Shown here one piece after another: positions 54,039 through 63,148 of a stretch of DNA of 64,000 nucleotides. The DNA is taken from contig NZ_JAEIOI010000001.1 in the NCBI RefSeq assembly GCF_021375795.1, forward strand, positions 1,302,001 to 1,366,000, read 5' to 3'. Below the pieces are notes generated by a model. The model was not told where the DNA came from and did not search any database. It saw nothing but the letters and a program-made list of their open reading frames with translations. This DNA comes from Pseudomonas anguilliseptica. GTDB lineage: Bacteria; Pseudomonadota; Gammaproteobacteria; Pseudomonadales; Pseudomonadaceae. Numbering within the stretch: position 1 is the stretch's first letter; every line of letters begins with the position of its first letter. A program made the position numbers and the translations under genes.

Positions 54039-55419
54039 TGATCTTGTCGCGCAGCTTGTCAGCGGCCTGATTAAGCGCCTGGATCACCTTTTCCTTGTCG
54101 AAGTTCTGGATGCCGTTGGTGTCCAGGTACATGGAAAAGCCCGGCAGTTCGTGTTCGACATAGCTCGACGTGGCGCCCAGGTCGCGGCGGAAATCTACCA
54201 CCTGGTAGATCTGCACCGGGCGGGTAAAGCCTTTGACGGTGATCTGGCCTTTGTCGCGGCACATGATCACGTCCTTGATCAGCGAATAGGTCTCGTGGGA
54301 AATCAGGATTTCCCCAGACTCGGCGGCGCTTTCCAGGCGGCTGGCAAGGTTTACGTCGCGACCGATGATGGTGTAGTCCATGCGCGTGTCAGCACCGAAG
54401 TTGCCCACGGTACAGTAGCCGGTGTTCAGCCCCATGCGGATTTCCAGTGGCTTGGTGATGCCCTGGGCGCGCCACTGCTGGCGTAGTACTTTCATGTGCT
54501 TGCGCATGGCGATGGCCATGGAGACTGCCGCCACGGCGTCCTTTTTCGCGCCTTTGCTACTCGGGTCGCCGAAAAATACCATCACGCAGTCGCCGACGAA
54601 CTTGTCGATGGTGCCGCCGTATTTCAGACAGATTTTCGACATTTCGTTGAGGTAGGTGTTGAGCAGGTCGGTCAGGGCCTCGGCTTCCAGTTCCTCGGAC
54701 AGCTCGGTAAAGCCCTTGATATCGGAGAAGAACACTGTGAGCTTCTTGCGCTGGGTTTCCAGGCGTACGCTCTTCTTGCCAGTGAAGATTGACTCCCACA
54801 CCTGCGGCGACAGGTACTTGGCCAGGTTACGCGCCAGGCGTGCGGCCTTCTCCTGTTCGCGGCTGATTTCAACGCGCACCTGCGCCAGGCGCAGACCCTG
54901 TTGGTGCACGAAATAGGCGGTGATGCAGATGTAGAGGGTGGTAAAGGCGATGCTGACCAGTGCGACCAGCGCGGGAGTATGTACGTTGGGCGTGGTACCG
55001 ATAAGCGCGAGGATAAAGACTGCACTGCTCAGGGCGATCAGGGCTGCCAGGCCGAGGTAACGCAGGCCGCCGATGACCAAAGCGCTGAAGGTCATGATCA
55101 GCAACGCCATGAGGCTGGGGACCACCGAGAACCCCAGCAGGGCAATGGCACCGCCACAGTGCAGGGCGTCGATAAACAACAGGCTGAGAGTGGTGCGCTG
55201 CGGGTGTTCACGCTTGAAACGCAGGCTCAGATGATGCGCCAGGTGCGGGTAGAGCAGCGCGTAGGGCACCATCCAGAGGATGTCGTAACTGAAATGCTGG
55301 GTATAGGTGCCGGCGGCAATGCTGGCCGCGATGGCTATATAGGCCAGCACGCGGGAGTAGTACTCACGCAGCGGCGGTGCCGGCAATGCAGAAAGTCGAG
55401 GAGCGCTTTTGACATTCAT
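54031..55419 (-). CDS. cyaB: class III adenylate cyclase CyaB
   Basis: A 462-residue membrane cyclase. An N-terminal MASE2 domain with six helices (about 20-190) precedes the catalytic domain (about 225-400): FFSDIKGFTELSEELEAEALTDLLNTYLNEM with the metal-binding Asp, KFVGDCVMVFFGDP and the dimer/nucleotide segment RMDYTIIGRDVNLASRLESAA. Length and layout match P. aeruginosa CyaB, the main cAMP source for Vfr. Vfr represses fleQ there, linking this gene to the flagellar block. Its position next to plcP-agt is as in P. aeruginosa. Confidence 0.94.
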   Translation of the reverse strand: MNVKSAPRLSALPAPPLREYYSRVLAYIAIAASIAAGTYTQHFSYDILWMVPYALLYPHLAHHLSLRFKREHPQRTTLSLLFIDALHCGGAIALLGFSVVPSLMALLIMTFSALVIGGLRYLGLAALIALSSAVFILALIGTTPNVHTPALVALVSIAFTTLYICITAYFVHQQGLRLAQVRVEISREQEKAARLARNLAKYLSPQVWESIFTGKKSVRLETQRKKLTVFFSDIKGFTELSEELEAEALTDLLNTYLNEMSKICLKYGGTIDKFVGDCVMVFFGDPSSKGAKKDAVAAVSMAIAMRKHMKVLRQQWRAQGITKPLEIRMGLNTGYCTVGNFGADTRMDYTIIGRDVNLASRLESAAESGEILISHETYSLIKDVIMCRDKGQITVKGFTRPVQIYQVVDFRRDLGATSSYVEHELPGFSMYLDTNGIQNFDKEKVIQALNQAADKLRDKIIM

Positions 55420-55585
55420 CCGATGGGGCTATCCCTACTACGTTCTCATGCACCTCTACCGGGTGCCTGGATTGCACGCCATGGCTGGCGTGCAAAATAG
55501 CCAGGGATCATAACCAAGCCCACCCCGCCCGCCAAGCGCGGCAGCCGAACGGCGCTGCGGCCTGAGCGGGCTGCAGTAATGGGCT

Positions 55586-55903
55586 CTAGAACTTGATGCG
55601 GCCAGTGAAGGCATCCTTGAGCATTACCCAGTCGCCCATCAGTGAGTAAAGCGGATAGTCGAAGGTGGCCGGGCGGTTCTTTTCGAACACAAAGTGGCCA
55701 ATCCAGGCAAAGCCATAGCCAATCAGCGGAATGCTCAGCAGCCACAGCCACTGCTGTGTACCCAGGGCGTAGGCCAGCACACACAGTACCAGCAGGCTGC
55801 CGACATAGTGCAGGCGGCGGCAGGTGGCGTTGCTGTGTTCCTGCAGGTAGTAGGGGTAAAACTCGGCAAAGCTGCTGAAGCGCTCGCGGGTTTCAGTGCT
55901 CAT
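55586..55903 (-). CDS. DUF962 (Mpo1/YGL010w-like) membrane protein
   Basis: A 105-residue protein with FSSFAEFYPYYLQEHSNATCRRLHYVGSLLVL and GYGFAWIGHFVFEKNRPATFDYPLYSLMGDWVMLKD: the histidine-rich DUF962 signature and two hydrophobic segments. Yeast Mpo1 is a 2-hydroxy fatty acid dioxygenase; this short bacterial relative is uncharacterised. ATG 55903 has GAGG 6 bases before it on the minus strand; the longer open frame upstream shows no homology. Confidence 0.85.
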   Translation of the reverse strand: MSTETRERFSSFAEFYPYYLQEHSNATCRRLHYVGSLLVLCVLAYALGTQQWLWLLSIPLIGYGFAWIGHFVFEKNRPATFDYPLYSLMGDWVMLKDAFTGRIKF

Positions 55904-56060
55904 CTGGGGCCTCCTCTTATTGTTTTGCGCGCCATCAAGGTTGCAGCGGTGGCGGCTTACTTGCAGTCTAGGTCGACTGACGCGCTGGGCCACTGACATT
56001 CAGTGCCAGTTTAGTATCCTTCCGTCGCCCTTCGACTCACTAATAAGAACTGAACAAGTC

Positions 56061-57062
56061 ATGAGTGAACGTACCACTTCCTCCAGCTGGGCCTCCGGTA
56101 TTGTCGCGGCACTGGAACTGGGCGGTGTTGATTGCCGCAGTCTGTTTGGCCAGTTGGGCCTCGACTATGCAGCGCTGAACAATCCCGATGCGCGGTTTGC
56201 CCAGGATGCCATGACCCGTCTCTGGCACCTGGCGGTTGAGGCCTCTGGCAACCCGGCTATCGGTTTGAACATGGCAAAAGCCCTGCGACCATCCTCGTTC
56301 AATGTGGTGGGTTATGCGGTGATGAGCAGCCGTAACCTGCAGGAGGGTTTTGCGCGTCTGGTGCGGTACCAGCGGATTATCGGTGAGGGCGCCGACCTGT
56401 GTTTCCACCCGACAGCCGAAGGCTATGAAATGCTCTTGGCGATTCATGGTGATCGCCTGCCTTCCGCCCGGCAAAGTGCCGAAGCCTCGTTGGCCTATTC
56501 GCTGGCATTCTGCCGCTGGCTGACGGGCAAGCCGCTGCGCCCGCGCCTGGTCAGCCTGATGGGCCCGGCGCCTGAGGACCTGCTGCCGTATCAGGAGGTA
56601 TTTCAGTGCCCCTTGAAGTTCAACGCCGAGCGTTATGCGCTGTTGTTCGAGCGTGCCGATCTGGATGAGCCGTTGCCGTCGGCCAATGAGGCATTGGCGC
56701 AGCTGCATGATCGCTTTGCCGGCGATTACCTGGCGCGCTTTTCCGGCTCACGGGTGACTCACCAGGTGCGTCAGGTGCTGTGTCGTCTACTGCCTCAGGG
56801 CGAGCCCAAGCGCGAGGCCGTGGCCCAGGCGTTACTGTTGTCCGAGCGCACCTTGCAGCGGCGCTTGCAGGATGAGGGCACCAGTTATCAGCAGCTGCTC
56901 GATGACACCCGCCGCGAGCTGGCAGGTCAGTACTTGGGCCAGGCCAATCTGACCCTGCTGGAAATTTCCTACCTGCTGGGGTTTTCCGACCCGAGCAACT
57001 TCTTCCGCGCCTTCCGCCGCTGGTTTGACACAACCCCGGGTGAGTACCGCGCGCGTTTGTAA
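56061..57062 (+). CDS. AraC-family regulator with AraC-like ligand-binding domain
   Basis: A 333-residue regulator of the OruR/ArgR-like subgroup: N-terminal ligand domain with LGLDYAALNNPDARFAQDAMTRLWHLAVEASGNPAIGLNMAKALRPSSFNVVGYAVMSS and a C-terminal double helix-turn-helix (AVAQALLLSERTLQRRLQDEGTSYQQLLDDTRRELAGQYLGQANLTLLEISYLLGFSDPSNFFRAFRRWFDTTPGEYRARL). Start ATG 56061 begins MSERTTSSSW. Its target is unknown; the nearest divergent gene is DUF962. Confidence 0.9.
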   Translation: MSERTTSSSWASGIVAALELGGVDCRSLFGQLGLDYAALNNPDARFAQDAMTRLWHLAVEASGNPAIGLNMAKALRPSSFNVVGYAVMSSRNLQEGFARLVRYQRIIGEGADLCFHPTAEGYEMLLAIHGDRLPSARQSAEASLAYSLAFCRWLTGKPLRPRLVSLMGPAPEDLLPYQEVFQCPLKFNAERYALLFERADLDEPLPSANEALAQLHDRFAGDYLARFSGSRVTHQVRQVLCRLLPQGEPKREAVAQALLLSERTLQRRLQDEGTSYQQLLDDTRRELAGQYLGQANLTLLEISYLLGFSDPSNFFRAFRRWFDTTPGEYRARL

Positions 57063-57082
57063 TTACGTTCGTAAAGAGATTT

Positions 57083-58537
57083 TTAGTGCCGCCAGAACGC
57101 CGGCAACATCAGCACCAATACCGTCAGGATCTCCAGGCGCCCCAGCAGCATGCCGAAGGTCAGTAGCCATTTGGCGGTATCCGGCAGGCTGGCGAAGTTG
57201 CCCGCCGGACCGATAATCGGGCCCATGCCGGGGCCGACGCCGGAGACGGTGCTGGCCGCGCCGCTAAGCGCGGTGATCCAGTCCAGACCGCAGAGGGTCA
57301 GGGCCAGGGCCAATACGGCAATGGTGATGGTGAAGAAGAATGAGAAGGTCAGAATCGAGCGGACGATGTCTTCATCCAGGTTGTGCCGGTTGTACTGCTG
57401 CTTGATCACCGCGCGCGGGTGTACCAGCTGCATCAGGTTGGCCTTGAGCAGGGTGTAGGCAACCTGGAAGCGGAAGATCTTCAAACCGCCCGCAGTCGAG
57501 CCCGAGCAACCGCCGATAAACCCCAGGTAGAAGAACAGCATGCCGGCAAAGCCGCCCCACAGGCTGTAATCGCCAAGGGCAAAACCGGTGGTGGTCATGA
57601 TCGACGTGGTGTTGAAAGCGACGTGACGGATGGCTTCCAGCCAGTGCAGGTCAGTACTCAGGTAGTACCAGGCCCCGAGTGCCAGCCAGGTGCTCAGCAG
57701 AATGGTCAGGAAACCGCGCACCTGCTGGTCTCTTATCAGTGCCTTGTAATTGCCGCGCAGCATTGAGGCAAACAGCACGAAGGGTACGCTGCCAAGAATC
57801 ATCAGGACGATGATGACCCAGTGCACGGCAGGTTCGCTCCACTTGCCCAGTGACTGGTCTGAGGTGGAGAAACCGCCCGTGGAGATGGCCGACATGGTGT
57901 GGTTGATCGCATCGAAGATGTTCATGCCCGCCAGCCAGAGTGCCAGACAGCCAATCAGGCTGATACCCAGGTAAGCGGCAACCATGTATTTGGCCACCAT
58001 ATGCGAGCGCGGCATGATCTTTTCAGAGCGATCCGATGACTCGGTCTGGAACAGGCGCATGCCACCGATACGCAGCATCGGCAAAATGGCCACGGCCATG
58101 GCGATAAAACCGATGCCGCCGAGCCAGTGCAGCACTGAGCGCCAGATCAGAATGCCCGGCGACATGCTGTCCAGCCCAACCAGTACGGTAGCGCCGGTGG
58201 CCGTGATGCCCGACATACTTTCGAACACCGCATCGGTCAGCCCCAGGTGCTGCGAGAACATAAAGGGCAGGGCGGCGAACAGCCCCACCAACACCCAGCT
58301 GGACACCGTCAGCAGGTACATGTCGCGTGGGCGCAGTTGCACATCCTTGGGTCGGCCCTGAACGATCATCGTCATGCCGGCAATGAAGGTGATCAGGCTG
58401 GACCAGAGAAAGGCATTGAGCTCATGCGGTCGGCCAAACAGCACCAGGGTCAGCATCGGGATGGTCATGCTGATGGCCAGTGTCAGCAGAAAGATGCCGT
58501 TGATAAACGAGATGATCCGTAAGGTCGGCCAAGCCAT
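57083..58537 (-). CDS. trkH: TrkH-family potassium uptake protein, copy 1
   Basis: A 484-residue K+ translocating subunit of Trk systems with four M1-P-M2 repeats. P-loop filters are TATGATVLVG, STGGFSTSD, TTTGFALGD and SGVGPGMG, the last being the degenerate fourth. It needs TrkA (elsewhere) for gating. A second trkH with the same length lies just upstream on the same strand, 79 bp away. Confidence 0.94.
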   Translation of the reverse strand: MAWPTLRIISFINGIFLLTLAISMTIPMLTLVLFGRPHELNAFLWSSLITFIAGMTMIVQGRPKDVQLRPRDMYLLTVSSWVLVGLFAALPFMFSQHLGLTDAVFESMSGITATGATVLVGLDSMSPGILIWRSVLHWLGGIGFIAMAVAILPMLRIGGMRLFQTESSDRSEKIMPRSHMVAKYMVAAYLGISLIGCLALWLAGMNIFDAINHTMSAISTGGFSTSDQSLGKWSEPAVHWVIIVLMILGSVPFVLFASMLRGNYKALIRDQQVRGFLTILLSTWLALGAWYYLSTDLHWLEAIRHVAFNTTSIMTTTGFALGDYSLWGGFAGMLFFYLGFIGGCSGSTAGGLKIFRFQVAYTLLKANLMQLVHPRAVIKQQYNRHNLDEDIVRSILTFSFFFTITIAVLALALTLCGLDWITALSGAASTVSGVGPGMGPIIGPAGNFASLPDTAKWLLTFGMLLGRLEILTVLVLMLPAFWRH

Positions 58538-58616
58538 CTACGCGGTTTCCATTTCTGTAGACCAGGGGTCTAGGTGCAAGTCAGGGCATGCCGTTTGACG
58601 CGGCGTTCAGTGTGCA

Positions 58617-60071
58617 TCAATGCCGCCAGAATGCGCGGGTAACCAGTACCAGTACGGTGAGAATCTCCAAGCGCCCGAGCAGCATGCCGACGGTCAGCAG
58701 CCATTTGGCGGAGTCAGGCAGTGTCGAGAAATTACCCGCTGGGCCAATGATCGGCCCCAGCCCCGGGCCCACGTTGCATACTGCAGTGGCCGCGCCAGTA
58801 AGGGCGGTGACCCAATCCAGGCCGATCAGCGCCAACCCCAGGGCGATCACGCCGATGGTGATGGCGAAGAAAAACGAGAAGGTGATCAGCGAACGGACGA
58901 TCTCTTCATCGAGGTTGTGGTTGTTGTACTGCTGCTTGATCACGGCACGCGGGTGAATCAGTTGCTGCAGGTTGGCCTTGAGCAGCACATAAGCCACCTG
59001 AAAGCGGAAGATTTTCAGCCCGCCGGCGGTGGAACCCGAGCAGCCGCCGACGAAGGTCAGGTAGAAGAACAGCAGCACGGCGAAGCTGCCCCAGGTGGTG
59101 TAATCGCCTAGAGCAAAACCAGTGGTGGTAACCACCGAGGTGACATTCACCGCGACGATGCGAAAGGCGTCCAGCCAGCTGTTGTCCGAGTGCAGCCACA
59201 GCCAGGTGCCAAACACCAGCCAGGTCACCAGCAGAAAACCGAGAAAACCGCGTACCTGATGGTCTCTTATCAGCGCTCTGCGATTGCCGCGCAGGGTGGC
59301 CACATACAGGGTAAAGGGCAGGCCGCCGAAGATCATCAACACCACGGCTACCCAGTGCACGGCAGGTTGCGTCCAGTTGGCCAGCGATGAGTCTGAAGTT
59401 GAAAAGCCACCGGTAGAGATCGAGGCCATGGAATGGTTGATGGCGTCGAAGGGCGTCATGCCGGCAGCCCAGAAGGCCAGAAAGCCCAGCAGCGTCAGAC
59501 CCAGGTAGACAAACAGGATGTACTTGGCCGCCATGTGCGAGCGCGGCATGACCTTCTCGCCCCAGTCGGAAGATTCCGTCTGGAACAGGCGCATGCCACC
59601 AACCCGCAGCAGTGGCAGGATCGCCACGGCCATGCCGATAAAGCCGATGCCGCCCAGCCAGTGCAGCATTGAACGCCAGATCAGCAGGCCCGGTGATGCC
59701 TTGTCCAGCCCGACCAGAATGGTGGAGCCAGTGGTGGTGACCCCGGACATGGTTTCGAAAAAGGCGTCGGTGTAGCTGATGTGGTGAATCAGCACCATTG
59801 GCAGGGCGGCAAAGACACACACCACCAGCCAGCTGCCGGTGGTCAGCAGGTACATGTCCCGAGGGCGCAGCTGCGCGTCTTTGGGGCGCCCTGGAATGAT
59901 CATGGCGATGCCGGCGACGGCGGTTACCAGGCTCGACCAGAGAAAGGCACTGAGGTCATCCGTGCGCGAATAGAGCAGCAGCGTCAGCATGGGGATCAAC
60001 ATGCTCACGGCCAGGGTGATCAGGAAAATGCCGAGAATGAAAGCAATGATGCGCAGTGTCGGCAATGACAT
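58617..60071 (-). CDS. trkH: TrkH-family potassium uptake protein, copy 2
   Basis: A 484-residue paralogue of the gene downstream; equal length and clearly more than half identical by eye. Its filters are TTTGSTILVG, STGGFSTSD, TTTGFALGD and CNVGPGLG; the first and fourth differ from copy 1. Start MSLPTLRIIAFILGIFLIT. Upstream of it is the YkgJ gene on the opposite strand. Likely a recent-to-old tandem duplication retained for different affinity. Confidence 0.94.
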   Translation of the reverse strand: MSLPTLRIIAFILGIFLITLAVSMLIPMLTLLLYSRTDDLSAFLWSSLVTAVAGIAMIIPGRPKDAQLRPRDMYLLTTGSWLVVCVFAALPMVLIHHISYTDAFFETMSGVTTTGSTILVGLDKASPGLLIWRSMLHWLGGIGFIGMAVAILPLLRVGGMRLFQTESSDWGEKVMPRSHMAAKYILFVYLGLTLLGFLAFWAAGMTPFDAINHSMASISTGGFSTSDSSLANWTQPAVHWVAVVLMIFGGLPFTLYVATLRGNRRALIRDHQVRGFLGFLLVTWLVFGTWLWLHSDNSWLDAFRIVAVNVTSVVTTTGFALGDYTTWGSFAVLLFFYLTFVGGCSGSTAGGLKIFRFQVAYVLLKANLQQLIHPRAVIKQQYNNHNLDEEIVRSLITFSFFFAITIGVIALGLALIGLDWVTALTGAATAVCNVGPGLGPIIGPAGNFSTLPDSAKWLLTVGMLLGRLEILTVLVLVTRAFWRH

Positions 60072-60222
60072 GGAGGCTGGCTCGGGCTCTGGGGCAAAGG
60101 GGCGTCATTCTACGCGCGCTGTAGCCGCTGTACAGCCGCCACATTGGGCGCTTTACAAGTGCTTGGCGCTGCATAGAATAGCCGCCAGGTGCCGGCCCTT
60201 GCCGGTTTCTGAGCCTTCCATC

Positions 60223-60594
60223 ATGTCCGAAAGCAATCCTTGTCTGAGTTGTGGCGCCTGCTGCGCGTATTTTCGTGTGTCATTTTTCTGGGGTGAGTGC
60301 CAGTCGGCCGGCGGTTTGATGCCGGACGATCAGGTGGTGCTGATCACCCCGCACCGTGTGGCCATGCGTGGCACGGAAAGCAAGCCGGCGCGTTGTAACG
60401 CATTGCTCGGCGAAGTCGGCCAGGGGGTGCGTTGCACCCTGTATGAGCAGCGTTCCAGCACCTGCCGTGAATTCGAGGCGTCCTGGGCCAATGGCGAGCA
60501 CAACCCGCATTGTGACGCCGCGCGTCAGGCGCACGGCCTGCCACCTCTGACGCCGCCGATCATGCCCAGCGTGTCGCCTGATCGGGTGGCCTGA
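60223..60594 (+). CDS. YkgJ-family cysteine-cluster protein
   Basis: A 123-residue protein with CLSCGACC (C7, C10, C13, C14) and later C in GVRCTLYEQRSSTCREF, the pattern of the YkgJ zinc/iron-chelating family. No characterised role. ATG 60223 begins MSESNPCLS. Divergently placed from trkH. Confidence 0.9.
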   Translation: MSESNPCLSCGACCAYFRVSFFWGECQSAGGLMPDDQVVLITPHRVAMRGTESKPARCNALLGEVGQGVRCTLYEQRSSTCREFEASWANGEHNPHCDAARQAHGLPPLTPPIMPSVSPDRVA

Positions 60595-60663
60595 GCCGGC
60601 GGATACCCGTCAGCCTTGCGCAAGCACTAGAATGGCCACCTGAATGAATACTTGAGGTGGCTG

Positions 60664-61221
60664 ATGGACGCTCTTGATGCGCTGCTTAACCGTGTTTCCG
60701 CGCCGCGCCTGATTGCGCCGGCACCCGATGCCGCACAGCGTGAGCTGCTGTTCCGTGCAGCTTTGCGCGCTCCTGACCATGGACAGCTGCGCCCCTGGCG
60801 CTTTCTCACCGTGGAAGGCGAGGCACTGACGCAACTGGGCGAACTGTTTGCCAGCGCCTTACCCGCCGATGCCAGCCCTGAAGCCCTGGCCAAGGCGCGC
60901 GCCATGCCGCTACGGGCACCGTTGCTGGTGCTGGTGATTGCGCGGGTGCAAGCCAGTGCGAAAGTGCCGGCGCAGGAGCAGGTGCTGGCGGCAGGCTGTG
61001 CGGCGCACGCAATCCTGCTGGCGGCCCATGCCCAGGGCATCGGCGCGGTCTGGCGTACCGGGGATATGGCGTATAACCCACAGGTAGCGGCTGGTCTGGG
61101 CCTGGCGGCCGATGAGCAGCTGATTGCCTACCTCTACCTGGGTACTCCGGAGCGCGAATTGCGCGCGGTGCCCCAGGTGCAGGTCAGTGAGTTTGTCAGG
61201 GCCTGGCCAGCGGCTGAATAA
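60664..61221 (+). CDS. YdjA-type nitroreductase family protein
   Basis: A 185-residue FMN-dependent nitroreductase of the YdjA type: SAPRLIAPAPDAAQRELLFRAALRAPDHGQLRPWRF and GIGAVWRTGDMAYNPQVAAGLGLAADEQLIAYLYLGTP mark the fold. Substrate unknown. ATG 60664 is supported by TTGAGG 6 bases upstream; a TTG start at 60652 is less likely. Its 3' end overlaps the convergent kinase gene by 26 bp. Confidence 0.85.
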   Translation: MDALDALLNRVSAPRLIAPAPDAAQRELLFRAALRAPDHGQLRPWRFLTVEGEALTQLGELFASALPADASPEALAKARAMPLRAPLLVLVIARVQASAKVPAQEQVLAAGCAAHAILLAAHAQGIGAVWRTGDMAYNPQVAAGLGLAADEQLIAYLYLGTPERELRAVPQVQVSEFVRAWPAAE

Positions 61222-62530
61222 GCGGTAAACGCAAGGTGGCGACAAAGCCGCCTTGCGCATGGTTGCTTAGCTCAAGCTGGCCGCCATGCCGCTCGGCAGC
61301 GCGGCGAGCGATGGCCAGTCCCAGGCCATGGCCGCTGCTGGTCTGTCCGGGCGCGCGGAAGAACGGCTCGCCCAGGCGACTCAGGTGTTCAAGCGCAGCG
61401 CCATGCCCATGATCGCGCACGCTCAGACACAGCTGCTCGCCTTCACGGCGGGCGCTGATTTCGATCGCGTGCCCCGCTGGGTTGAAGCGCAGGGCGTTGC
61501 GCAGCAGGTTATCCAGCGCGCGTTGCAGCATGTCCGGCCAGCCGTTGAGCTGCAGGCCGCTTTCCAGCTGAATCTCGATCTGTTGCTCCGGCGCGTCCAG
61601 GCGCGCGTCCTCCTGCAATTTGTGCAGCAGTTCGTCGAGGTTGATCGGCTGCGCTGCGCCTGGCTCGGCGTCGAGGCGGGCGAGGGCGAGGATTTCACTG
61701 ATCAGCGCTTCCAGGCGATCACATTCCTGACTCAGGCGTGGCCAGTAGCTTTCCCGTGTGGCGGCATCGGCGCGTTCGGTCAGGGCCAGGGCAATGCGTA
61801 GCCGAGCCAGTGGCGAGCGCAGCTCATGGGACACGTCTCGCAGCAGTTGCCGCTGGCTGCTGATCAGGCCCTGCACACGCTCACCCATGCGGTTGAAGTC
61901 AGCCGCCAGCACGCCCAGTTCATCACGCCGTTCGGCCAGTTGGGCCAGGCTGTTCTGTTGATAGGCGGTTTGCCCCAAGTCATGTACGGCACCGCGCAGA
62001 CGGTTCAGCGGGCGGGTAATCGACAGTGTCAGCCAGAGGCTGAACAGGGTCAGTACCAGCATGGCGATACCCAGAGCGCTGAGCGGCCACAGCAGACTGT
62101 CGCGCTGCCAGGCGGCAATTTCTGGCAGTGGGATGCGGTAGATCAGCAGGTAGGTTTCGCCGCTTTGCGGGCTGGTGTACTCGGCGCTCAGGCGGCGCCA
62201 GGGCAGGCGTTTTTCATTGCGGTGACGCGCTTCGAACGCCGCCGCTCGGGGTGGAAAGGTGCCCTCGACCAGCGGCTGGCCACTGTCATCGAGTACCTGC
62301 ACGTCGATGCGGAACTTGCGTTTGCGTTGTTCCAGCAGGGCCTGTGCGGCACGTGGTCCCTCGCTCTCATAACGTTGCGTCCACTTTTCGGCAAAACGTT
62401 CCAGCGCCGGGTGCTGGCTGAGCAGCCAGGCGTCCTGATTGAGCATGCGCCCAAGCAGCATGGACAGTCCGGCAACCAGGGCGATCGCCAGCCAGAAACT
62501 GGCAAAGATGCGCCAGAACAGTGAACGCAC
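61196..62530 (-). CDS. cpxA: CpxA-like envelope stress sensor kinase
   Basis: A 444-residue membrane kinase: TM helix 8-27, a periplasmic domain (about 28-150, small), TM 148-170, HAMP (171-225), phosphoacceptor H235 in RDVSHELRSPLARLRIAL and an HATPase domain with DNLLRNALRFNPAG and GHGLGLAIAR. It is the likely partner of the cpxR-like regulator. Separated from it by the Spy/CpxP-like gene, which has its own terminator, as in other pseudomonads (PA3204-PA3206 arrangement). Confidence 0.9.
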   Translation of the reverse strand: MRSLFWRIFASFWLAIALVAGLSMLLGRMLNQDAWLLSQHPALERFAEKWTQRYESEGPRAAQALLEQRKRKFRIDVQVLDDSGQPLVEGTFPPRAAAFEARHRNEKRLPWRRLSAEYTSPQSGETYLLIYRIPLPEIAAWQRDSLLWPLSALGIAMLVLTLFSLWLTLSITRPLNRLRGAVHDLGQTAYQQNSLAQLAERRDELGVLAADFNRMGERVQGLISSQRQLLRDVSHELRSPLARLRIALALTERADAATRESYWPRLSQECDRLEALISEILALARLDAEPGAAQPINLDELLHKLQEDARLDAPEQQIEIQLESGLQLNGWPDMLQRALDNLLRNALRFNPAGHAIEISARREGEQLCLSVRDHGHGAALEHLSRLGEPFFRAPGQTSSGHGLGLAIARRAAERHGGQLELSNHAQGGFVATLRLPLIQPLARP

Positions 62531-62544
62531 GGCTATTCCTCATG

Positions 62545-62575
62545 CAAAAAACCGCCGAGCCTGTTGGCTCGGCGG
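62545..62575 (-). terminator. rho-independent terminator of the Spy/CpxP-like gene
   Basis: On the minus strand CCGCCGAGCC and GGCTCGGCGG form a perfect 10-bp stem around AACA, followed by TTTTTT. It lies between the cpxP-like gene and the kinase start, so the kinase should need readthrough or its own promoter. Confidence 0.92.
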
Positions 62576-62595
62576 CGGTGGGGTGGGCTTCAGGC

Positions 62596-63018
62596 TTAGT
62601 TGGCCTGCTTGTCCTTCTCGGCTTTCCAGGCTTTGAACTCGGCCAGTTCTGCACGACGCTCGTTCATTTTCTGCTGGTGTTCGTCGAAGGCTTTCTGTTG
62701 TTCGGGTTTGAGCAATGCGCGGATTGCCGCGTGCTGTTTGTCCTTGGCTGCCTTCAGTTCATCCTGCATGGCTTTCTGTTCAGCCGCTGGCAGCTTGCTC
62801 AGGTAGCGCTGGGTGATTTCATGGCGACCTTTCATCTGCTCGCCCATTAGTTTACGGATTTCGCGGTGTTGCTCTTTGCTCAGGTCGAGTTCTTTGAACA
62901 TGCGGGCGCCATGTTCGCCATGGTGGCCGCCGCCGTGCCGTGGGCCACCCTCAGGCATGGCCATGGCCAGAGTTGGCAGCGTCAGGGCGAGCAGTGCAGC
63001 AGTCAGGGTCTTGCGCAT
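62596..63018 (-). CDS. Spy/CpxP-like periplasmic stress protein
   Basis: A 140-residue helical protein with a signal peptide (1-19, cleavage after AMA), His-rich N-terminus (GGPRHGGGHHGEHG) and LTxxQ-type motifs, LDLSKEQHREI and LLKPEQQKAF. Spy/CpxP act as periplasmic chaperone and feedback inhibitor of CpxA. A direct-repeat CpxR site upstream supports induction by Cpx. The terminator after it isolates it from the kinase gene. Confidence 0.87.
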   Translation of the reverse strand: MRKTLTAALLALTLPTLAMAMPEGGPRHGGGHHGEHGARMFKELDLSKEQHREIRKLMGEQMKGRHEITQRYLSKLPAAEQKAMQDELKAAKDKQHAAIRALLKPEQQKAFDEHQQKMNERRAELAEFKAWKAEKDKQAN

Positions 63019-63099
63019 GGTGTGTCTCCTTGTCTGAAACCGGTAAACACCGGATGAACCCAGTCTAGGGCGGTCAAGGTCAAGGGCAGTCAGGGCAAG

Positions 63100-63115
63100 G
63101 TAAAGCTTAGGTAAA
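63100..63115 (-). promoter_or_regulatory. CpxR box upstream of the cpxP-like gene
   Basis: GTAAA (63100-63104) and GTAAA (63111-63115) with 6 bases between match the GTAAA-N6-GTAAA form I recall for P. aeruginosa CpxR. It lies 82 bp upstream of the Spy/CpxP-like start, on the strand reading away from the gene. Confidence 0.62.
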
Positions 63116-63148
63116 GAGCGCGGTGCCGCGGATTTACTTAAAACTCTG

